Origin: Tabrizicola_A sp965284335
Lineage (GTDB): Bacteria; Pseudomonadota; Alphaproteobacteria; Rhodobacterales; Rhodobacteraceae
DNA length: 64,000 nt
Strand: one strand, 5' to 3'
Assembly: GCF_965284335.1 (NCBI RefSeq)
Contig: NZ_OZ260076.1
Below, one piece after another: positions 8,098 through 15,539 of this stretch. The notes under the pieces are model-generated. The model searched no databases. It was not told the origin of the DNA and saw only the letters and a program-made list of their open reading frames with translations. The position numbers were made by a program, and so were the translations under genes. Each line of letters opens with the position of its first letter. The stretch's first letter is position 1.

Positions 8098-9663
8098 ATG
8101 ACCGAACTCCTGACCGCCGCCCAGATGCGTGCCATCGAAGAGGCCGCGATTGCAAGCGGTGAAGTGACCGGGCTGGAGCTGATGGAGCGCGCCGGAAAGG
8201 GCGTGGTCGAGGCGATCTTTGAGGAATGGCCGGAGCTGCGCGTCACCTCGCACCGCGCGGTGGTTCTCTGCGGGCCGGGCAACAATGGCGGCGACGGGTT
8301 CGTGGTTGCGCGGCTCTTGAAGGACTGGGGCTGGGAGGTGGAGGTGTTCCTTTATGGGGCGCCCGAGAAGATGCCGCCGGACGCGCGGTTGAATTATGAG
8401 CGGTGGGTGGCGATGGGGGAGGTGAGAGGGCTTCCCAATGCCGATTTTGACAAAGCCGATCTAGTTGTCGACGCTATCTTCGGAATCGGTCTATCTCGCG
8501 CCTTTGAAGTTCCCGCAGCACTTAATCAAGAGTTTCACCATTTCATGGCCGATGGGTATTGGTGGACTGGCAAGCTGCAGCCGCCTTACATCGTCGCACT
8601 TGATGTCGTCTCTGAGGTTGACGCGGATTCCGGTCGTGTCCTTGAGGCGTCTCGAGAGTTTGGGGGCGAGATGGGGGCGCATCTCACGGTTACCTTCCAT
8701 CGTCCGAAAGTCGGACATTACCTTAGTGATGGGCCGCAGCTTTGCAGCAAACTAGCAGTGGTAGATATTGGCTTGGAGGCAGTGCCTAAGGACGTGGTCG
8801 CACATGCACGCCCGCATTTGGCGATGCTCGCAAAACGAAGTGCTCACAAATACTCCCACGGCCACGCCCTCATCGTCTCTGGTGATCACGGGCGCTCTGG
8901 TGCGGCCCGCCTTGCTGCCCGCGGGGCGCTGCGGATCGGGGCGGGGGTGGTGACGGTGGCCAGCCCGCCTGATGCCATGGCCGAAAACGCTGCCCGTCTT
9001 GATGCCATCATGCTGCGCGAGGTGTCGGGGGCCGAGGATTTGGCCAAGGTTATGGCCGACAAGAGGATCAATGCCCTCTGCCTTGGGCCGGGGATTGGGA
9101 CGGGAGGCCGCGAGGCGGGGGTGTTGGAGGCGGCGCTGGCCAATGGTGGGGTGGAACCCCACCCTACGGTGCTGGATGCCGATGCTCTGACGATCCTGTC
9201 GCAGCGGCCCGACCTTTTCGCGGCGCTTCATGAGGCTTGTGTCCTCACCCCGCACGCCGGGGAATTCGCACGGCTCTTTCCTGACGTCGCGGCAAAGCTG
9301 CACGCCCCTGCCACCAAAGGCCCGGCCTATTCTAAGGTGGACGCCACCCGCGAGGCCGCCGCCCGCGCGGGCTGTGTGGTCCTGTTCAAAGGCCCCGACA
9401 CTGTGATCGCCGACCCTTCGGGCCGCGCCGCGATTAACGCTGCCGTCTATGACCGCGCGGCCCCTTGGCTGGCCACCGCTGGTTCAGGCGATGTGCTGGC
9501 GGGGTTCATCACCGGCCTTCTCGCCCGCGGATTTGCCCCCTTCGACGCCGCCTGCACCGGGGCATGGCTGCATGTCGAATGCGCGCGGTCTTTCGGGCCA
9601 GGGCTGATTGCCGAGGATTTGCCTGAAGAACTGCCAAAGGTGTTTCGCGCCTTGGGCCTGTGA
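8098..9663 (+). CDS. nnr: Bifunctional NAD(P)HX epimerase / ADP-dependent dehydratase
   Basis: The 521-residue product fuses NnrE and NnrD, which repair hydrated NADH/NADPH. The N-terminal epimerase half has GPGNNGGDGFVVARLL (about 59-74) and DAIFGIGLSR. The C-terminal dehydratase half has GDHGRSGAARLAARGALRIGAG, LGPGIGTGG, VLDADAL, LTPHAGEF, FKGPDTVI and ATAGSGDVLAGF. Two oddities are visible. From about 8440 to 8880 codon use shifts toward CTT, TCT, CTA and CGA, unlike both flanks. A 22-bp GC palindrome (9144-9165), also found at 61927-61948, encodes the GGVEPHP stretch just before VLDADAL. The gene is divergent from glnB. Confidence 0.92.
   Translation: MTELLTAAQMRAIEEAAIASGEVTGLELMERAGKGVVEAIFEEWPELRVTSHRAVVLCGPGNNGGDGFVVARLLKDWGWEVEVFLYGAPEKMPPDARLNYERWVAMGEVRGLPNADFDKADLVVDAIFGIGLSRAFEVPAALNQEFHHFMADGYWWTGKLQPPYIVALDVVSEVDADSGRVLEASREFGGEMGAHLTVTFHRPKVGHYLSDGPQLCSKLAVVDIGLEAVPKDVVAHARPHLAMLAKRSAHKYSHGHALIVSGDHGRSGAARLAARGALRIGAGVVTVASPPDAMAENAARLDAIMLREVSGAEDLAKVMADKRINALCLGPGIGTGGREAGVLEAALANGGVEPHPTVLDADALTILSQRPDLFAALHEACVLTPHAGEFARLFPDVAAKLHAPATKGPAYSKVDATREAAARAGCVVLFKGPDTVIADPSGRAAINAAVYDRAAPWLATAGSGDVLAGFITGLLARGFAPFDAACTGAWLHVECARSFGPGLIAEDLPEELPKVFRALGL
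9144..9165 (-). repeat. 22-bp GC palindrome inside nnr
   Basis: On the minus strand this is AGGGTGGGG-TTCC-ACCCCACCA, identical over all 22 bases to 61927-61948 between nuoJ and nuoK. Here it is in frame in the NnrD half of nnr. Confidence 0.7.
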
Positions 9664-9675
9664 CTTCCTCTTGGC

Positions 9676-9749
9676 AAAAATACTCCCCGCGGAGCGTTCG
9701 ACGCTGGCCAAGGAGCCTCCGGCGGGGATATTTATCGCCACATTGAAGG
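9676..9749 (+). repeat. Composite hairpin element, copy C (variant)
   Basis: A long imperfect palindrome (AAATACTCCCCGCGG ... CCGGCGGGGATATTT) contains the inner hairpin GCGTTCGACGC. It is followed by GCCACATTGAAGG, the tail shared with copies A, B and D. It fills the gap between the convergent nnr and xth genes and may serve as their transcription end. Confidence 0.6.
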
Positions 9750-9753
9750 CAGA

Positions 9754-10533
9754 TCAGGCGTCGAGTGTGATCCAGATCGGCACGTGGTCCGAAGGTTTGT
9801 CGCCCGCCCGCACCTGTTTGTCGATCTGGCAATCTTGCAAGAGATCGGCGGCCTGAGGGCTGAGCAAAAGATGGTCGATGCGGATGCCGTTGTTGCGCTC
9901 CCAAGCGCCGGCCTGATAGTCCCAAAACGTGTATTGGCCGGGGGTTTGGTTTCGGACGCGGAAGGCGTCGGTCAGCCCAAGCGCCAGAAGGCGGCGGAAG
10001 GCGGCGCGGGATTGGGGCAGAGCCAAGGCGTCGGTCTGCCAAAGTTCGGGCTTGGCTGCATCCATGTCTTGCGGGATGACGTTGTAATCGCCGCAAAACA
10101 CCACCGGCTCTTCCAGCGCCAGAAGCGCCCGGGCGCGGGATTCCATCCGCGCCATCCACGCAAGTTTATAGTCATATTTCGGCCCCGGCGTCGGATTGCC
10201 ATTGGGCAGGTAAAGCCCGCAGACCCGCACTGCGCGCTGGCCAATCACCGTGGCTTCGATCCAGCGGGCCTGTTCGTCGGTATCATCGCCCGGCAAGCCG
10301 CGCTTCACGTCTTCCAAGGGCAGTTTTGACAAGATCGCCACGCCGTTAAAGCTTTTCTGTCCATGGGTTTCCACTTGGTAGCCTATTGCCTCGAAGATTT
10401 CGCGGGGGAAGGCTTCGTCCACCGATTTGATCTCTTGCAGGCAGACCACATCGGGCTGGGCGGCGGCCAGCCAAGCGGGAAGGGCGTCGATGCGGGCCTT
10501 GATGCCGTTGATGTTGAAGGTGGCAAGTTTCAT
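9754..10533 (-). CDS. xth: Exodeoxyribonuclease III
   Basis: The 259-residue product belongs to the ExoIII/AP endonuclease family, which cuts DNA at abasic sites and removes 3' blocks. Motifs are MKLATFNINGIKAR at the start, LQEIKS with the metal-binding Glu, GLYLPNGNP, GDYNVIP, NNGIRIDHLL and the catalytic SDHVPIWI near the C-terminus. The start chosen is the ATG at 10531-10533; seven more in-frame codons upstream do not fit the family. It is convergent with nnr across repeat copy C. Confidence 0.94.
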   Translation of the reverse strand: MKLATFNINGIKARIDALPAWLAAAQPDVVCLQEIKSVDEAFPREIFEAIGYQVETHGQKSFNGVAILSKLPLEDVKRGLPGDDTDEQARWIEATVIGQRAVRVCGLYLPNGNPTPGPKYDYKLAWMARMESRARALLALEEPVVFCGDYNVIPQDMDAAKPELWQTDALALPQSRAAFRRLLALGLTDAFRVRNQTPGQYTFWDYQAGAWERNNGIRIDHLLLSPQAADLLQDCQIDKQVRAGDKPSDHVPIWITLDA

Positions 10534-10605
10534 GGCCCAACCCCGTTGGTGCAAGCGGTTTTGATGTTACGCCGTTCTAGGGGCCGAAATGGGACAGGGC
10601 AAGGT

Positions 10606-11313
10606 TCAGATGATGGCTTTGGCGGCGGCCAGCCAAAGTCTATCCAGCCGGTCGATCTGCGCAGGATCAAAGCGGTCAGCCTCCTCCCAGTAACGACCCG
10701 AGGGCACAAAATAGCCCAGTTCAGCCTCTATCTGCTGCGCGCGCTGTGCCAGATCAAGGGCGATCTCTGGTGCGGACCAAGGCCCAAGATTATCGCGATT
10801 GGCACGCGGAAAGATCAGCCGCGAGGGGCCATCTGAGAGGTTGACCACCTGGCAGCCCGCCATGGCAGCCTGAACGAAAAATCGGGCGGATTTTGCCTCG
10901 ATCGAGCGCAGCGTGATATCTGGACGCAGCGGGTCGGCGGTGCCGGTGCCATAAAAATGCGTGGGGCCTGTGGCGGGGTAATGCATGTCACAGCCGAAAA
11001 AGGCCATGGTTTTCGGCGCAAGGCTATAGAGCGCCCAATAGGCGGCCGTAAAGGCCATGGTGCCACCCGCATAGACAAAGCCCCCAAAGGCGTTTTGCGC
11101 CGGAACAAAGGCGGTTTCATCCACCAAGCGCTGATGTGCATGGTGCTGTGGCAGGCGTTCATTGGGAAAGTCGTAAGGATAGACCAGATAATCCCAATCC
11201 GGCCGGACAGCATGGGCGTTGTTGATTGCCACAATCGCATCAAAGGGCGCGCGCGGCCAATCGCGCGCTTGGCGTGCCATCGGGGCAGAGCCCAGCAAAA
11301 GGATCGTCGACAT
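10606..11313 (-). CDS. Conserved-looking protein of unknown function
   Basis: The product is 235 residues. It opens MSTILLLGSAP, followed by DAIVAINNAHAVRPDWDYLVYPYDFP and FFGCDMHYPATGPTHFYG. The opening is the kind of beta-strand/Gly-Ser loop seen in nucleotide-binding folds. The arrangement recalls the N-terminal half of GT42-type sialyltransferases and MptE-like proteins, but only loosely, and I assign no function. There is no signal peptide. The ATG at 11311-11313 was preferred to one 33 bases upstream because the extra residues (MRFKKNRAGAA) precede the fold; the Shine-Dalgarno is weak. It follows erpA on the same strand after a 96-bp gap. Confidence 0.6.
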   Translation of the reverse strand: MSTILLLGSAPMARQARDWPRAPFDAIVAINNAHAVRPDWDYLVYPYDFPNERLPQHHAHQRLVDETAFVPAQNAFGGFVYAGGTMAFTAAYWALYSLAPKTMAFFGCDMHYPATGPTHFYGTGTADPLRPDITLRSIEAKSARFFVQAAMAGCQVVNLSDGPSRLIFPRANRDNLGPWSAPEIALDLAQRAQQIEAELGYFVPSGRYWEEADRFDPAQIDRLDRLWLAAAKAII

Positions 11314-11409
11314 CGCAGCCCCCGCGCGGTTTTTCTTGAACCGCAACTAGGGCGCAAACCCCAAAAGTCACAAAAATTTGTGCGATTTGATTGGCTTGGG
11401 CGCCGCGGG

Positions 11410-11736
11410 TCAGACAGAAAAGCTGGTGCCGCAGCCGCAAGACGACGTGGCATTAGGGTTTTCAATCACAAATCGAGCGCCGATCAGCTCTTCGGTGAAA
11501 TCGACGACGGCATTGGCCAAAAACGGCAATGAGACCTCGTCAATCAGCACTTTCTGGCCATTTTTCTCCAAGATCAGGTCCCCCTCGGCCGGATCATCCA
11601 GCCGAATATCATAGGAAAAACCCGAACAGCCGCCGCCCAGAACGCCCACACGCAGCGCCTTGCCCTCTCCGGTCATCTCGGCGATCTCGGCAAGGCGGGA
11701 AAAGGCGCGATCGGTCACTTTGGGGGGGATGTTCAT
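11410..11736 (-). CDS. erpA: A-type iron-sulfur carrier, ErpA-like
   Basis: The 108-residue product is an IscA/SufA/ErpA-family Fe-S carrier. The three cysteine ligands are in GGGCSGFSY (about residue 37) and the C-terminal SSCGCG. It passes clusters to apo-enzymes of respiration and isoprenoid synthesis. The start is ATG 11734-11736 (MNIPPKVTDRAF); an upstream extension of 20 codons overlaps the divergent dgt and is unlike the family. Divergence from dgt and proximity to xth is a layout I remember from other alphaproteobacteria. IscA or SufA naming is possible. Confidence 0.85.
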   Translation of the reverse strand: MNIPPKVTDRAFSRLAEIAEMTGEGKALRVGVLGGGCSGFSYDIRLDDPAEGDLILEKNGQKVLIDEVSLPFLANAVVDFTEELIGARFVIENPNATSSCGCGTSFSV

Positions 11737-11808
11737 GGGTCTTGTCCTGTTCAAAGCCAGTGATTTGAATATAGGGTGAAGCGATGCTTTGAACAAGAAC
11801 GGCGACCG

Positions 11809-12975
11809 ATGACCTTTGCTCCTTATGCCTGCCAGCCTGATGCCTCTCGTGGAAGGTTGTTTGATGAACGCATGTCATCGTTTCGCAGCCCATTTCAGCG
11901 CGACCGGGACCGGATCATTCATTCCAGCGCATTTCGGCGGCTGAAACACAAGACGCAGGTTTTTGTGGAGCATGAGGGCGATTATTATCGCACCCGCCTG
12001 ACTCATTCGATCGAGGTGGCGCAGGTGGCGCGCACGATCTCGGGAGTTTTGGGGCTGAACACGGATCTGGCCGAATGTATCGCGCTGGCCCATGATCTGG
12101 GCCATACCCCCTTTGGTCACACGGGCGAGGATGCTTTGGCTGCGCTGATGGCGCCCTATGGCGGGTTTGATCACAACGCCCAAGCCTTGCGCATCGTCAC
12201 CCGGCTGGAGCGGCATTACGCCGATTTTGACGGGCTGAACCTAACATGGGAAAGCCTTGAGGGGATAGCCAAGCACAATGGCCCGGTGATTGGGCCAAAT
12301 GCCGATGCCAAACATGCAGGGCCCTTGCCCTATGCTTTGGCCGAGGTGAACGCGATGTGGGATCTGGAATTGCACACCCATGCAAGTGCCGAGGCGCAGG
12401 TGGCCGCCATTGCCGATGACGTGGCCTATTCGCATCACGATTTGCATGATGGTCTGCGTTCGGGCCTGTTTGATGAGGCCGATCTGATGGAGCTTCCCGT
12501 CACTGGCCCGGCCTTTGACGAGGTGGACCGGCTTTTTCCGGGGCTGGAGAAAATGCGGCGACGGCATGAGGCGCTGCGGCGGGTCTTTGGTCGGATGGTT
12601 GAAGATGTCATTGCGGTGGCCCAAGGGCGGCTGGAGGCGTCGCAGCCAAAGTCGGTGGATGAAATCCGCGCGATGGGCACGACGATCATCCGGTTTTCAA
12701 AGCCGCTTTACCAAGAGCTCAAGGCGATCCGGTCCTTTTTGTTCACCCGCATGTATCGCGCGCCTTCGGTTGTGGTCATGCGCAAGGAGGTGACACAGGT
12801 GGTCAACGGTCTGTTCCCGCTCTTTATGGCCCGGCCCGAGCTTTTGCCAAGTGAATGGCGTCACGATATCGATGCGGCACAGGGCGAGGTGGAATTGGCC
12901 CGCATCGTGGCAGATTATGTGTCGGGGATGACGGACCGCTTTGCCTTGCAAGAGGGGCAACGTTTGTTGGGCTAG
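11809..12975 (+). CDS. dgt: dGTP triphosphohydrolase-like protein
   Basis: The 388-residue product is an HD-domain dNTPase that hydrolyses dNTPs to deoxynucleosides and triphosphate. The HD metal-site motifs are RLTHSIEVAQVART, ALAHDLGHTPFGHTGE and DDVAYSHHDLHDGL, in the order expected for Dgt. The start is ATG 11807-11811 region, exactly 11809 (MTFAPYACQPDASRGR); eleven more in-frame codons upstream lack resemblance. Immediately after the stop lies the palindrome at 12978-12998, and the next gene is convergent. Confidence 0.92.
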   Translation: MTFAPYACQPDASRGRLFDERMSSFRSPFQRDRDRIIHSSAFRRLKHKTQVFVEHEGDYYRTRLTHSIEVAQVARTISGVLGLNTDLAECIALAHDLGHTPFGHTGEDALAALMAPYGGFDHNAQALRIVTRLERHYADFDGLNLTWESLEGIAKHNGPVIGPNADAKHAGPLPYALAEVNAMWDLELHTHASAEAQVAAIADDVAYSHHDLHDGLRSGLFDEADLMELPVTGPAFDEVDRLFPGLEKMRRRHEALRRVFGRMVEDVIAVAQGRLEASQPKSVDEIRAMGTTIIRFSKPLYQELKAIRSFLFTRMYRAPSVVVMRKEVTQVVNGLFPLFMARPELLPSEWRHDIDAAQGEVELARIVADYVSGMTDRFALQEGQRLLG

Positions 12976-12977
12976 TG

Positions 12978-12998
12978 CGATTTTTCGACGAAAAATCG
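12978..12998. repeat. Perfect palindrome after dgt
   Basis: Ten-base arms CGATTTTTCG and CGAAAAATCG surround one A, starting 2 bp past the dgt stop. It may serve as a bidirectional terminator for dgt and the convergent ankyrin gene. It matches the core of palindromes at 5345 and 7562. Confidence 0.65.
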
Positions 12999-13014
12999 TG
13001 GGTGGTGCAGCGGC

Positions 13015-13488
13015 TCAGAGCAAGGTCAAACCAAGAGCGGCGGCGCGCTCGGACAGGGTTTCGCCTTGGATCGTGCGGGCACTTAGCTTGGCACCATGGC
13101 TGATCAGGGCGCGGGCCATGGCTGCGCAGTCTGGCAAGTGCTCATCCATTTCGTCGGCAAGGCTTGCACGTTGCACAATGGTTTCAAGGGGCAGGCGGCC
13201 GCTTTGGTCTGGCGCGCAGGGGTCAGCGCCATGAGACAAAAACCAGTTGATTGCCGACAGGTTGCCGCATTCCAGCGCGATGAAAAACCAAGGGGTGCCG
13301 GTGGTATGACGGGCAGAGGAGAGACCTATGCCGTAACTGTCTAGGAGTTCGACATCCCCAGTCATGATCGCTTCGATCAGGTCTTCGCTGTCGTAATCGC
13401 TTTTGGCGGGCGTAGGCACAGCGCGACGCGCCACGCGAAACGCCAGTGCCGCCATGAAGCGCGCCCGGGCAAGCAGGCTGCCCGCCAT
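13015..13488 (-). CDS. Ankyrin repeat protein
   Basis: The product is 157 residues. Two to three ankyrin-type repeats are visible: DLIEAIMTGDVELLDSYGI, TPWFFIALECGNLSAINWFLSHGADPCAPDQSGRLPLE and CAAMARALISHGAKLSARTIQGET. The N-terminus (MAGSLLARARFMAALAFRVARR) is basic and amphipathic rather than a signal peptide. Its ATG is 5 bp after the dsbB stop, with AAGGG upstream, so it is probably translated with dsbB. The function is unknown; ankyrins bind proteins, and nothing here names the partner. Confidence 0.75.
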   Translation of the reverse strand: MAGSLLARARFMAALAFRVARRAVPTPAKSDYDSEDLIEAIMTGDVELLDSYGIGLSSARHTTGTPWFFIALECGNLSAINWFLSHGADPCAPDQSGRLPLETIVQRASLADEMDEHLPDCAAMARALISHGAKLSARTIQGETLSERAAALGLTLL

Positions 13489-13493
13489 GGCCC

Positions 13494-13961
13494 TTATGCC
13501 CGCCGGGCGGTCAACGCCCAGACCGCCGCAATCCCGCTGGAGGCAATGACATTCCAGGCTGGCATCGACAGGCCGAGGAAGGACCAGGCAATCTTGTCAC
13601 AGGCGGCAGGAGCCCCGACGGTGACCTCGGTGTTCAACAGATCGGCCGCCGAGACATCTGCCAGCGTATTGACTGCGCATTGCAGCAGGCCCGGCCACCA
13701 ATCTTGCTCGACCCCGGTGTGATAGACCCCAATTCCAGCCGAAGTGAGTGCGGCCAGCCCTGCAAGGATGGGCAAAACAGGGCCTCGAACCTTGAGCGCC
13801 ACCAAGCCAAACGCCAAAGCCGCCACATGCGGCCAGCGCTGCCAGATGCACAGCACGCAAGGGTAAAGCCCGCCCAGATGCTCAAACGCCAGCGCGCCCA
13901 GCAAAAGCCCTGCCGATCCGGCCATGGCGATGAGTGCAAGAAAGTTGCGTGTCAGGGTCAC
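13494..13961 (-). CDS. dsbB: Disulfide bond formation protein B
   Basis: The 155-residue inner-membrane quinone reductase re-oxidises DsbA. Four hydrophobic segments are visible. The first periplasmic Cys pair is in GLYPCVLCIWQRWP and the second in LLQCAVN and APAACDKIAW, matching DsbB topology. Translation starts at GTG 13959-13961, inside the 4-base GTGA overlap with the upstream membrane gene, so the two are translationally coupled. No dsbA lies in the window. Confidence 0.9.
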   Translation of the reverse strand: MTLTRNFLALIAMAGSAGLLLGALAFEHLGGLYPCVLCIWQRWPHVAALAFGLVALKVRGPVLPILAGLAALTSAGIGVYHTGVEQDWWPGLLQCAVNTLADVSAADLLNTEVTVGAPAACDKIAWSFLGLSMPAWNVIASSGIAAVWALTARRA

Positions 13962-14536
13962 AGGAATTTCACCGCATAAAAGCCGCCAATCAGCAGCGCC
14001 ATGGCGAGGGTGAACATAAGCCCCAGTCGGCGCTCGATAAAGTCACGAATGGGTGCGCCGAACTTCCACAACAAGGCCGCGACCAGAAAGAAACGCAGGC
14101 CGCGCGCAAAAAACGATGCGACCAAGAACACCCCAAGGTTCAGCCCCGTGCTGCCGGACAAGATCGTGATGACCTTGTAAGGAAAGGGCGTGACACCCGC
14201 GATCAGCACCGCCCATGCGCCCCAAGCGTTATAGTTTGTGGCGAATTCGTCGAAATAGGCCTCTTTGCCGTAAAAGGCCAAAACCGGCTGGCCGACGCTC
14301 TCAAACACGACCGCACCGATCCAATAGCCAAAAAGCCCGCCCAGAACCGACGACACCGTCGCAACTGCGGCGATCAGGAAGGCCCGCCGGGGCGCAGCGA
14401 TGATCATGGGAATCATCAAGATATCCGGCGGAATCGGAAAGACCGAGCTTTCGATAAAGGCAACAAAGGCCAAGGCCCAGATGGCACGCGGATGTTGCGC
14501 AAGGCGCAAGGTCCAATTGTAAAGAGCTCGGATCAC
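13958..14536 (-). CDS. VTT/DedA-type membrane protein (YqaA-like)
   Basis: The 192-residue product has about five hydrophobic segments and the signature stretch ESSVFPIPPDILMIPM, plus GVTPFPYKVITILSG, typical of YqaA/DedA (SNARE-associated, VTT) proteins. These are membrane proteins linked to lipid carrier movement and envelope homeostasis, but the substrate cannot be read here. A GTG start at 14534-14536 with AAGGGAT upstream fits the family start (IRALYNWTLRLAQ); an open frame of 24 more codons exists upstream. It overlaps dsbB by 4 bp. Confidence 0.8.
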   Translation of the reverse strand: MIRALYNWTLRLAQHPRAIWALAFVAFIESSVFPIPPDILMIPMIIAAPRRAFLIAAVATVSSVLGGLFGYWIGAVVFESVGQPVLAFYGKEAYFDEFATNYNAWGAWAVLIAGVTPFPYKVITILSGSTGLNLGVFLVASFFARGLRFFLVAALLWKFGAPIRDFIERRLGLMFTLAMALLIGGFYAVKFL

Positions 14537-14713
14537 AAGACATATCCCTTGGGTTACAAGGCAAGAGGGGTCATGCGCCTGCCAATCATGCCCTAGGCGG
14601 CGGGTCAAGCCGCTTGGTCATGTCAAAGTTATGGCGGTGATGCGGATAGTTCAGATTGTGCACCTGTTGCCCGTTGACGCCGCCTGCGGGTGCGGCTAAA
14701 CCCCAATCCGCTG

Positions 14714-14797
14714 GCCCGAGTGGCGGAATGGTAGACGCAGAGGTTTCAAAAACCTCCGACGCAAGTCGTGCGAGTTCGAGTCTCGCCTCGGGCACCA
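14714..14797 (+). tRNA. tRNA-Leu (CAA)
   Basis: The acceptor GCCCGAG (14714-14720) pairs with CTCGGGC (14787-14793). The anticodon arm GAGGT-TTCAAAA-ACCTC carries anticodon CAA, which reads UUG. The T arm CGAG-TTCGAGT-CTCG, a class II variable arm and an encoded CCA (14795-14797) are present. It stands alone, directly before the long upstream region of the RTX genes. Confidence 0.95.
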
Positions 14798-15539
14798 GCT
14801 TTCCAAAAAATACGATGTCTACCGACGAATCTCGCGCCAGTGGCGCGTTGGGGGCTGTGTGATTCGCGCGACCGTCGGGCACGCTTTGGCAATGATCTGC
14901 TTTGTTTCGTGCCATTAGAGCAAAGCGTGAAACAGCTTTTCAACAAGTTTGACCAAAAAAAGGCGTAATCTTTTGGATTTGCGCGTTCTGGGCACTGTCG
15001 CGATTTTGGAAACACTCTACTGTGGGCCTGTTCGGCGGCGTCAAAGAAATTCTATTTTTTACAATATATTGTGGTGTGATCTGTTCACGGATTGAAAACT
15101 TTTCAGTTCGGCGCGGGCCCGATTTTGGTGGGCGATCGGGGCTGGACTTTGACGTGATCAGCACAAAACGGAACACATTTTCGACTTTTTTGCTTCACCA
15201 GATCGGACGAAACGGCTATGCAAAGAGAGTTCCTTTCGGGGAACGTCTGGCCGTGGGGGCGGCTGTTATGTGGTGCGGGGTCGCAAGACTTCGTTGGATT
15301 TGGAAGAAAGCGCTGCCAATTCGTCGGGTCGACTGCTGATCCGATGCGCATAGATCAAAAAGACTTATGTGAACGGGGATTTCCCCGAACGGTATCGTTT
15401 TATCTTCAATCCCGCATGCAGCAGGCATCAAAGCGCAGACCCCGCTGTTGGGGCCTGCGCGCTCCCTATTCCGAACGGATGCGGGGGCAAGAGGTCGGTT
15501 GGGCCGAAGTGTTGGCCCGTTGCAAGCGAGGATAACAAA
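14798..15539 (+). promoter_or_regulatory. AT-richer upstream region of the first RTX gene
   Basis: About 740 bp without a credible gene. The 14890-15210 part is distinctly AT-richer than the rest of the window. It holds the perfect 12-bp palindrome ACAATATATTGT (15061-15072), whose left edge reads TACAAT and could be a -10 element. A small hairpin CGGGG-ATTT-CCCCG lies at 15374-15387 in the probable leader. The short frame 15218-15535 ends 4 bp before the RTX start but shows no recognisable protein features. The region most likely holds the promoter and operators of the RTX gene. Confidence 0.45.

Noticed and set aside
14714..14797. att site formed by the tRNA-Leu 3' end
   Set aside because: I looked for a second copy of the T-arm/acceptor sequence near the right end of the RTX array and saw none; there is no integrase gene in the window.
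15218..15535. 105-codon frame directly upstream of RTX1
   Set aside because: It has no ribosome site, family or compositional support; it was treated as upstream regulatory DNA.
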